DNA from: Chloroflexota bacterium
GTDB lineage: Bacteria > Chloroflexota > Anaerolineae > Anaerolineales > Anaerolineaceae
NCBI GenBank assembly: GCA_011053085.1
Contig: DSBE01000240.1
Span: 1 to 5,033, forward strand
DNA length: 5,033 nt
Reading direction: 5' to 3'
Position numbers and translations under genes: made by a program
The notes under the pieces: generated by a model
What the model was told of the DNA's origin: nothing
Seen by the model: only the letters and a program-made list of their open reading frames with translations
Databases searched by the model: none
In this document: one piece after another, positions 1-5,033 of the stretch
How the letters are laid out: each line of letters opens with the position of its first letter
Position numbering within the stretch: the first letter of the stretch is position 1

Positions 1-742
1 CATACAACTGCAATGTCAGATCAGTGTCTTCGCTTACGGTATCCTGGTTGTAAAGAAAGGTACGCAGGAGAACTTCGCGGCGAAATATGGAGAATGCACC
101 AGAAAGGGTGAATAATGCGTTTGCTTGTGATTGGTAAGCTCGCCCAACACCAAATACAGTAACGTACTCCAGAAATTCTAATTTTGCCAACAATTGTTCA
201 TTGTTAGTGGCTTGTCTGTCAGGCGGCGACACGACAAGATAGCCTGTGGCAGCGCCGATATCTGGATTGCCTTCCATATGGCTGATAGCATTTCTTATTG
301 CATCTGGCGCTAATACCAGATCGCAGTCGACATTAACAAAATATTGGGCTTGCGACAGGTAAACCCCGGAATTTAAAGCCCAGGCTTTCCCCTGACCGAT
401 TATGCTGTGCCATGTAATTCGGTTCTCTATATCGTCGATGGCATTGAACACGGCAAAAGAATCATCGGTCGAGCCATTGTCGATAACCATGATTTCCAAC
501 GCATCATGCGGATAATTCTGTTCTGCGATGGAACGTATACAAGCCTCTATTGTGTGAGCACCATTTTTTACAGGAATGACAATGGAAACCTGTGGTGTAA
601 AAGGCAACGGTTGTTGCTTCCGGAAGGTGTGGTGATTACGAATGGCACCAAAAAAACTGAAGAAAACGATAGCCCCGTCAATGAGGATGGGCACAAGCAG
701 CCATATAATCCAGAAGATTATGTAGGCAGTGCGAGTGTTCAC
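1..742 (-). CDS. Membrane-anchored family 2 glycosyltransferase, exosortase-G-associated type (partial, 3' end outside window)
   Basis: The visible part is 247 codons; the C-terminal part lies beyond base 1. It starts at a GTG (742-740) that overlaps the exosortase stop as GTGA, with a GAGG six bases upstream; no in-frame ATG was found just upstream. Seen: a hydrophobic N-terminal segment (about residues 6-31), then a GT-A domain beginning with VSIVIPVKNG (52-61), the nucleotide-binding Asp88 in IDNGSTDDS, QGKAWALNSG (117-126), the metal-binding D139-x-D141, SGAFSIFRR (214-222) and SEDTD (237-241) with the acidic catalytic-base position. Known: this layout is typical of processive inner-membrane GT2 enzymes that polymerise or transfer sugars from nucleotide sugars at the cytoplasmic face. 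The 'FxxYxxxxGR...LSGAFSxFR' pattern and the neighbours fit the exosortase-G-associated clade (TIGR03111, about 440 residues as I recall). Inferred: it makes a surface glycan or modifies the acceptor or substrate of the adjacent exosortase. Sugar specificity cannot be read. The family call is sure; the subfamily is likely. Confidence 0.93.
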   Translation of the reverse strand, partial: MNTRTAYIIFWIIWLLVPILIDGAIVFFSFFGAIRNHHTFRKQQPLPFTPQVSIVIPVKNGAHTIEACIRSIAEQNYPHDALEIMVIDNGSTDDSFAVFNAIDDIENRITWHSIIGQGKAWALNSGVYLSQAQYFVNVDCDLVLAPDAIRNAISHMEGNPDIGAATGYLVVSPPDRQATNNEQLLAKLEFLEYVTVFGVGRAYQSQANALFTLSGAFSIFRREVLLRTFLYNQDTVSEDTDLTLQLY

Positions 743-1365
743 GCTATGCCTCGCGATGTACTGCGATTTTGGATATTTTGTTGAATAAGTTTTAGGGATG
801 GCGCAGTGATCAAATACCAGTAGATGGTGATGGTGAAAAGGAAGAAAACCAGCTTACCGAGGAATGTGTGGGCAATTACCAGTACTTCTTTTCCCAGGAA
901 ATGCAACATGAGAACGATCAGGAGCATTCTTAAAAGATTTGCTAGCCAGGTAAGTGCAATGCCGACCAACGCTCTCCATGTCCGGCTGGTGAGAGACCAG
1001 CCAGGATAAAACGCAATGAGTCCAACCAATACGCTGATCTCGAGGAGGGCAGATGATTCGACGCCAATTTGCATAGCCGTCCAACCAACACGTTGAACAA
1101 CCACCATCACTAACAACAACCCTGGCGCTTCTTCAAAAACCTGGGTGGGGATGTTGACAAGATTTGTTAAAAAGTGGATGCTTTCAGCAACAGATTTTGC
1201 TAGGTAAACTTCGGAATGCAGAAAATTGCGATTGATCAACACCAACAATGTGGCCAGGCCAATGGTGCCAGCCAGGTAGTAGAAAATCCAAATCTTTCGG
1301 CGGAACAGGAAAATGACCAATAGCACCCAGATGGTGGTGACAAAAAACAAGCCCAGTAAATTCAT
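739..1365 (-). CDS. xrtG: Exosortase/archaeosortase family protein, XrtG type, with Ser at the catalytic Cys position
   Basis: A 208-residue polytopic membrane protein with about six hydrophobic helices (near 5-20, 27-45, 79-92, 104-120, 132-156, 162-187). Known: exosortases and archaeosortases are membrane transpeptidase-like enzymes that recognise C-terminal sorting tails, with conserved Cys, Arg and His at the outer ends of three helices. Seen: GVESSALLEI (101-110) aligns with the Cys-Ser-Gly/Ala motif, but residue 104 is Ser and the protein contains no Cys; NLLR (143-146) supplies the Arg; AHTFLGKLVFF (165-175) supplies His166. The phrase 'ExSxLxEI...FYP' followed by NxxR and AHTxxGxxVF resembles XrtG of Gram-positive bacteria (TIGR03110). 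The ATG overlaps the substrate gene's stop as ATGA, and AGGAA lies seven bases upstream. The glycosyltransferase follows with a GTGA overlap. Inferred: it processes the adjacent secreted protein. The Ser may change the chemistry or make the protein non-proteolytic. Family call strong, XrtG subtype likely, activity open. Confidence 0.85.
   Translation of the reverse strand: MNLLGLFFVTTIWVLLVIFLFRRKIWIFYYLAGTIGLATLLVLINRNFLHSEVYLAKSVAESIHFLTNLVNIPTQVFEEAPGLLLVMVVVQRVGWTAMQIGVESSALLEISVLVGLIAFYPGWSLTSRTWRALVGIALTWLANLLRMLLIVLMLHFLGKEVLVIAHTFLGKLVFFLFTITIYWYLITAPSLKLIQQNIQNRSTSRGIA
749..752 (-). promoter_or_regulatory. Shine-Dalgarno site for the GTG-started glycosyltransferase
   Basis: The minus strand reads GAGG here, six bases before the GTG at 742-740. 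The site lies inside the last codons of the exosortase gene. It supports GTG as the real start, because the frame upstream contains no ATG within the nearby codons and the hydrophobic anchor begins directly after this start. Confidence 0.6.
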
Positions 1366-2054
1366 GACTGTGTTCCTGTCTCAGAAACCAGTATTCTTTT
1401 GCGGTACACCATATAAAGCGCGGCGCAGACGATGATGGTACCCAGAATGACATATCCGAGGGCATCGGCGGGTGTCCATGTGACTGGAGTGTCGAGGATG
1501 TCTACCATATTCCCGGAATAGATATCCATGGTGGCAGCGGCCGTTACGCCAGGTGTCAAACCCAATTGCGTCCAGCTCATACCCAGTTCAACTCCACTGC
1601 CACCATCCCTTCCACTTTGGCCCCAATCTGCTTTGGATGCGACAGTGGCCAGATAATTTCCGGTGCCGTCGTACACGGTAACATCGACCATTGAGTGTGC
1701 ATTGCTAAGGTTGTATTTGATTTGTATCAAACGGTCCTCAGGATCGTTATAATCATCGTCATTGTTTATATCGAGGCGGATCGTATAATCGGTGGGGGCT
1801 AGGCTGTTACCGATGCGTTGGAACATGAAATATATTTCTTCGGTGTCAAAGTCGGATACAAAGCAAAAAAGGATAATGTCCAGGTTCGCTGGCGCATCGT
1901 CGGCGGGATCACTGACACAAGGCTTGCCAGCCCAGTCATCAAAATTCCCATCCAGTGTAATTCCTGCACCAGCTTGCACCGGTTGGCGGGTGGTGCCCAA
2001 AGCAATCATTAATGTGGCGAGAAGTAGAGCAACAGACACTGCTTTAGTTATCAT
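1362..2054 (-). CDS. Secreted protein with C-terminal sorting-type tail, probable substrate of the adjacent exosortase
   Basis: A 230-residue protein. The ATG at 2054 was chosen over one 30 codons upstream because it begins a clean signal peptide: MITK, a hydrophobic core to about residue 20, and a likely cleavage after PVQA (28). It also has a GGAAG-type ribosome site and only 11 nt overlap with the upstream gene. Mature part: the motif LDGNFDDW (34-41), seen in many extracellular beta-sandwich proteins; Cys46 and Cys64, a possible disulfide; an acidic loop at 95-106 with D95, N97, D99, D101, N103 and E106 spaced like an EF-hand; then beta-rich segments to about 185. C-terminus: a polar, Pro-containing linker (DTPVTWTPAD, 188-197), one transmembrane helix (about 198-217), RKR (218-220) and a ten-residue polar tail. 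Known: proteins with this opening and tail (for example 'Firmicu-CTERM' proteins) accompany XrtG. Inferred: it is exported by Sec, then held and processed at its tail. Its binding target is unknown. It could instead be a simple tail-anchored surface protein. Confidence 0.85.
   Translation of the reverse strand: MITKAVSVALLLATLMIALGTTRQPVQAGAGITLDGNFDDWAGKPCVSDPADDAPANLDIILFCFVSDFDTEEIYFMFQRIGNSLAPTDYTIRLDINNDDDYNDPEDRLIQIKYNLSNAHSMVDVTVYDGTGNYLATVASKADWGQSGRDGGSGVELGMSWTQLGLTPGVTAAATMDIYSGNMVDILDTPVTWTPADALGYVILGTIIVCAALYMVYRKRILVSETGTQS
1373..1377 (-). promoter_or_regulatory. Shine-Dalgarno site of the exosortase gene
   Basis: The minus strand reads AGGAA, seven bases before the ATG at 1365-1363. 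It lies within the last codons of the upstream substrate gene and supports this start, which forms an ATGA overlap. Confidence 0.6.
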
Positions 2055-4557
2055 TTTCTCTTCCGAAAAAAATGAATAGAAAAAGAGTGGGCAGAGATAT
2101 GAGGCTGATAGCTGCTCCCACAGAATATATGCCGGGTTTTTCAAAAGAGATGGTGTATTGTTTTTCGCCAGCCGGCGCTTGAATTTGAATCAGGTTTGAA
2201 ATTGGCCTGGTTTCTAATTTCTCTCCATTGGCATGCACCACGGTGCCGTCAAAGTTGGCAAATGGCAGCAAGACCGTTTGCGAAGTATCCAGCGCTAATG
2301 TGAAGGAAACTTGTTTTCCATCGCGATAGTAATTCATCAAAGGGATGGATTTATAATCCGATGTCTCGCCAGTTGAAAAACCTAAGAGGTCTGCAAGAAT
2401 CAAAGCTGCGCTGGGGTCGTTATTCAATACAGCGTGATATGCCAGGTTTAGGCCAACAAACCAGACCTTGCTGTCACCGACCTGTTTATATCCTGTCAAT
2501 ACAAGAGGTTGGTTGAGAAATTGTGCCGTCAATACTTCTTCATCAAGATTTTGCGGTGTGATCGTATACCAAAACTGATCATCTACCCGAAAAGGCGCCA
2601 GAACATAAGAGCTATACTCACTAACGGCTGTCATGGGTGTGTAATCCAGTATGACACGTTCGCCCCAGATATCTAAAAAATTGAGCTGCTGAGAAAGCGG
2701 ATTCTGGCGACTGCGGGTCAGGTCTATCACGACATGACAGCCTGATTGCGCAAGGTCGATCACCAATGATTCGGCGTTTGCACGGTTATGCCACGAAAAT
2801 CCCGCTAGAATCACTGTTTTGTACCGACTCAGTTCTTCTAAGGTGTACTCATCCAGATAAGGTGAGTCTGAGGTAATAATCTGAGGAAACAGATATGCAT
2901 AGTTTTGTGCTGTATTCCCGATGGCGATTGTTTCCCAAGAAGATATAATTGCACGAGGTGAACCTTCGCGATGGTACAAATCAAATAACGTATTCGTCTC
3001 TTTTAACTGAAAACCTGTATTGACCAATTTTTCATGCAGTAGATAAGGCTGGGGGATTGTGTTTGCAACCCAGATGTCATCTACACTTGCTAAGTTTAGC
3101 CGGTCAATGGCAAAGTCTGTATGTCCCCTCAACATGGCTTCATTGATGCCAGCAACCAGGCCGGCGGTTCGAGCACCCTGAAAGCCCCACCCGAAAAGCT
3201 GCTCACGATTTGCATTGGCATAGATAAAATAGGACGGTGCAGAAGCTGTACGAGAATGATCTAAAGTTGCCTGCCGCCATCCTTGGTTTTGTGTCAATGT
3301 ATCGGCAATAAGCGAGATTTCACCTGTATTGGGACGGTGATGGATTAGGCGGCGAGAACCGTTGAAATCAATTAGAAGGGGAAGGATAAGCAGCGACAAG
3401 AGAAGGTAGCGTTTATAATTTCCGGGAAGATTCTGCCCTGCAAGGTGTACTCCATAGATAGTGGCTGCCAGTAGAAAAGCACTTGCGATGGTGAGAAAGC
3501 GGGCAGGCCACATCAGTTCAGCCAGCGGCAGTGCATAGAACAGGCTGTTTAGAACTGGAGTTACCAGCAACCATCCCAGTAGTCCTGTGATCGACAGTGC
3601 CCAAAAGTCATGGTTTTTGCGAACACGAGGAATGAAGACCATTACGAGGGGCAGCAGCAACAATGAAAAACCTACGTACAGCGCCTCTTTGTTGTGCAGG
3701 CGGGTGGCAGGTGACAGAAGTGAAACAAGGCTGACCACTGGTAACCCCTCAACCATGGCTTCTTTACTTAGATCAGTGATCCCTCCTGTCAAACTTGGCA
3801 ATAACCAGAAAGAAGCGATGAGAATACCCATAACCATTATGGTGACAGTACGGAACCAATAGATGATCTTGAGATTCTTCAACAAAGTAACGAGTGAGAT
3901 AAAGACAATTGCCATGACAGCGGTAATCGATGCCATCATTGGATGACTGAGAACCAGGGCGGTGAAGGTGAAAGCCAGCGCAATTTGCGCCCAGCGCTTT
4001 TCTGGTTTGGTAATGACAGTTTGTAGAAGGAAAAACAACAGTGGCAGGAGCATATTGGCAAACTGACGCAAGAGGTTGCCTTCCGCAAAGGCTACCCTTA
4101 CTAAGTCGGGCAGGAGCATAAATAGGATACCGCCCAGTATCGAGGGAATCCAACCGACCATTCGTTGAAACAAAAGCCAGGACAATCCTCCCAGCCAGGC
4201 GCACAGGGCAATAAAAAGTGATGTAACCAGAATTGGATCTTTTATAAATAAGGATGCCACAGCTAATGGGTAGTAGACGAATGGAGGGTAATAGCGGAAA
4301 AGTTGAATTCCCAGGTACCATTCAGGGACAAAATCAGGCAGCCAAATACCCTGTTGAAGGGATTCCCGCAGGTATTCAAAGCGAAAAACGTGGCCCAAGG
4401 TGTCTGAACCCCATGGAATGCTGTTGGAGTCAAAAAGGATTGGGCCATATATCAACAGCCATGTTACTGTGATAATGAGGAAGGCAATTAGGGTTGTTCG
4501 GGAGGTAGAATGTGAAGTCTTATTGTTACTGGTTGGTGTCTGGCAGCTATCTTCCAT
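2044..4557 (-). CDS. Large polytopic membrane protein of the 6-pyruvoyl-tetrahydropterin synthase-related type (GT-C-like)
   Basis: An 837-residue protein. After a polar start there is a helix (22-42), then an extracytoplasmic loop with WGSDTLGHVFRFEYLRESL (49-67; Asp52, His56) and a W-Y-FRYYPPFVYYPL stretch (80-98). About eleven more helices run between 95 and 398. Residues 400-810 are soluble and should lie outside, and a final helix (811-832) precedes a charged tail. Known: the 'D-x-x-x-H...R...G...FxYYPPxxYYP' opening marks the PTPS-related domain (PF10131), whose function is undefined. An acidic residue in the first outer loop is typical of GT-C glycosyltransferases that use lipid-linked sugars. 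Outer part: about 570-725 alternates strands and helices (TVILAGFSW, CHVVIDL, KVWFVGLNLAYH) like a class I glutamine-amidotransferase/ThuA-type fold without an evident catalytic triad; 746-806 looks like a small beta domain before the last helix. It overlaps both neighbours by 11 nt. Inferred: it transfers or moves a glycan for the exosortase system. Family good, function tentative. Confidence 0.85.
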   Translation of the reverse strand: MEDSCQTPTSNNKTSHSTSRTTLIAFLIITVTWLLIYGPILFDSNSIPWGSDTLGHVFRFEYLRESLQQGIWLPDFVPEWYLGIQLFRYYPPFVYYPLAVASLFIKDPILVTSLFIALCAWLGGLSWLLFQRMVGWIPSILGGILFMLLPDLVRVAFAEGNLLRQFANMLLPLLFFLLQTVITKPEKRWAQIALAFTFTALVLSHPMMASITAVMAIVFISLVTLLKNLKIIYWFRTVTIMVMGILIASFWLLPSLTGGITDLSKEAMVEGLPVVSLVSLLSPATRLHNKEALYVGFSLLLLPLVMVFIPRVRKNHDFWALSITGLLGWLLVTPVLNSLFYALPLAELMWPARFLTIASAFLLAATIYGVHLAGQNLPGNYKRYLLLSLLILPLLIDFNGSRRLIHHRPNTGEISLIADTLTQNQGWRQATLDHSRTASAPSYFIYANANREQLFGWGFQGARTAGLVAGINEAMLRGHTDFAIDRLNLASVDDIWVANTIPQPYLLHEKLVNTGFQLKETNTLFDLYHREGSPRAIISSWETIAIGNTAQNYAYLFPQIITSDSPYLDEYTLEELSRYKTVILAGFSWHNRANAESLVIDLAQSGCHVVIDLTRSRQNPLSQQLNFLDIWGERVILDYTPMTAVSEYSSYVLAPFRVDDQFWYTITPQNLDEEVLTAQFLNQPLVLTGYKQVGDSKVWFVGLNLAYHAVLNNDPSAALILADLLGFSTGETSDYKSIPLMNYYRDGKQVSFTLALDTSQTVLLPFANFDGTVVHANGEKLETRPISNLIQIQAPAGEKQYTISFEKPGIYSVGAAISLISLPTLFLFIFFGRENDN
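2058..2064 (-). promoter_or_regulatory. Shine-Dalgarno-like site deciding the start of the secreted protein
   Basis: The minus strand reads GGAAGAG, ending three bases before the ATG at 2054-2052 (the GGAAG part ends five bases before it). It is an imperfect match, but together with the signal peptide it favours this start over the in-frame ATG at 2144, which would place about 30 extra residues ahead of the signal peptide. Confidence 0.45.
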
Positions 4558-5023
4558 TTTCAGCCACCAGTGTCACCCCAATGGTTGGAGATTCATTCAA
4601 TGATATTTCTCGCACAAAAAGAGGAAGATAGCGGGTGAGTTGTTCTAATTGAAGGGCAATTAGTTGAACAAAGTTTTCTGTTGTGGAGGGCATATGCTGA
4701 AAAACAGGGATATCATTAAGGCAATGTCCCTCATAATGTTTTGCGATTTGATTTAGTATATTGCGGAAATCTTCAAAGGGGACATAGTAATTCCTATCCG
4801 ATGAGTTTTGGTAAACTGCTGTTGCGGTTAATTGATAAGAATGGCGATGCATCTCTCCGAATTGACCTGGTTTATACTCAACTTGGTGCGAGGCATTGAA
4901 AAACACACTCATTTTTATGTGCATTGAAAAAGAGTGTGGAACCCTATCTAGTGATTCGATATTCCAAACGTCTTGGGCCTCTATGCCCCCATTGAATGAT
5001 GTGAGTTTTTCATTTACAATCAT
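4547..5023 (-). CDS. Degenerate 6-pyruvoyl-tetrahydropterin synthase/QueD-like protein, exosortase-associated type
   Basis: 158 residues from the first visible ATG. The frame stays open to the window edge (TAT AGC ATT before the ATG), and only ten bases lie upstream, so the true start may be outside. Alternatively it could be Met34 or Met38, because the family fold begins near residue 33 and the first 32 residues are an extension. Seen: FFNASH (41-46) and MHRHSY (58-63) give the three zinc histidines His46, His59 and His61; EGHCLNDI (98-105) matches the Asp-His-x-x-Leu-Asn region; STTEN (113-117) matches PTxEN; NESPT (143-147) keeps the pterin-binding Glu (144). The catalytic Cys expected four residues before the first His of HxH is Phe55, and the Asp-His pair reads Glu98-Gly99. 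Known: true PTPS/QueD enzymes convert dihydroneopterin triphosphate, but PTPS-related proteins near XrtG (TIGR03112) diverge. Inferred: it binds a ligand or metal and has lost the synthase reaction; it is not a queuosine gene. Cytoplasmic, no signal peptide. The family is fairly sure, the role unknown. Confidence 0.82.
   Translation of the reverse strand: MIVNEKLTSFNGGIEAQDVWNIESLDRVPHSFSMHIKMSVFFNASHQVEYKPGQFGEMHRHSYQLTATAVYQNSSDRNYYVPFEDFRNILNQIAKHYEGHCLNDIPVFQHMPSTTENFVQLIALQLEQLTRYLPLFVREISLNESPTIGVTLVAENGR
4564..4568 (-). promoter_or_regulatory. Shine-Dalgarno-like site of the large membrane protein gene
   Basis: The minus strand reads GGTGG, one mismatch from GGAGG, six bases before the ATG at 4557-4555. 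It lies inside the end of the PTPS-like gene. It supports this start and coupled translation across the 11-nt overlap. Confidence 0.5.
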
Positions 5024-5033
5024 AATGCTATAC

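Noticed and set aside
407..784. A plus-strand open frame of 125 codons
   Set aside because: It lies antisense to the glycosyltransferase, whose motifs (IPVKNG, DxD, SGAFS, ED) are unambiguous in the opposite frame. Its translation shows no recognisable domain, so it is a shadow.
1362..2054. Calling the secreted protein a PEP-CTERM or LPXTG protein
   Set aside because: Neither motif is present before the C-terminal helix, and the adjacent enzyme is of the exosortase-G type, not a sortase.
2055..2144. A longer secreted protein starting at the ATG at 2144
   Set aside because: The extra 30 residues would precede a complete signal peptide and overlap the membrane protein gene by about 100 nt. 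The start at 2054 has a ribosome site and the short overlap typical of this operon.
3773..4321. A 182-codon minus-strand frame inside the large membrane protein gene
   Set aside because: It is in another frame of a gene with clear family features (YYPPFVYYPL, many helices). The alternative translation lacks coherent helices or motifs.
4547..5023. Assignment of the PTPS-like gene as queD (queuosine synthesis)
   Set aside because: The catalytic Cys and Asp-His positions are not conserved, no other queuosine genes are present, and the neighbourhood is an exosortase locus.
1..5033. CRISPR arrays, tRNA/rRNA genes, insertion sequences, terminators
   Set aside because: Coding genes with recognisable proteins cover nearly every base, and no direct-repeat array, transposase or stem-loop followed by a T-run stood out by eye.

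Overview
The window reads as one dense operon on the minus strand, with no intergenic gap anywhere. In transcription order (right to left) the genes are: a small degenerate 6-pyruvoyl-tetrahydropterin synthase (PTPS)-like protein (4547-5023); a large polytopic membrane protein of the 'PTPS-related' type (2044-4557); a short secreted protein with a signal peptide and a C-terminal membrane anchor (1362-2054); an exosortase/archaeosortase-family membrane protein of the XrtG type (739-1365); and a membrane-anchored family 2 glycosyltransferase (start 742) that runs off the left edge. The four junctions overlap by 11, 11, 4 and 4 nt, which points to translational coupling and one functional unit.

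The gene set matches, from memory, the 'exosortase G' neighbourhood described for Gram-positive bacteria: XrtG (TIGR03110), its associated glycosyltransferase (TIGR03111), a PTPS-related small protein (TIGR03112) and a surface protein with a C-terminal sorting tail. Likely job (inference): the secreted protein is exported, its C-terminal tail is recognised and processed by the exosortase, and the two glycosyltransferase-like membrane proteins build or attach a surface glycan or lipid carrier. The role of the PTPS-like protein is unknown.

The most striking points are these. The exosortase has no cysteine at all, and a serine (Ser104) sits where the nucleophilic Cys of the family is expected, while the Arg (146) and His (166) positions are intact. 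The PTPS-like protein keeps its putative zinc histidines but lacks the Cys and the Asp-His pair used for catalysis. The probable substrate lies inside the operon, next to the enzyme, and carries an EF-hand-like acidic loop.

Organism: bacterial, with standard stop codons, ATG/GTG starts, Shine-Dalgarno-like sites and moderate GC by eye. The protein style, with large PTPS-related membrane proteins, fits an environmental Chloroflexota (Anaerolineae-like) lineage or a Gram-positive relative. This is a weak inference without database searches. No RNA genes, mobile elements, CRISPR arrays, promoters or terminators were seen. The operon promoter should lie to the right of the window and its end to the left.
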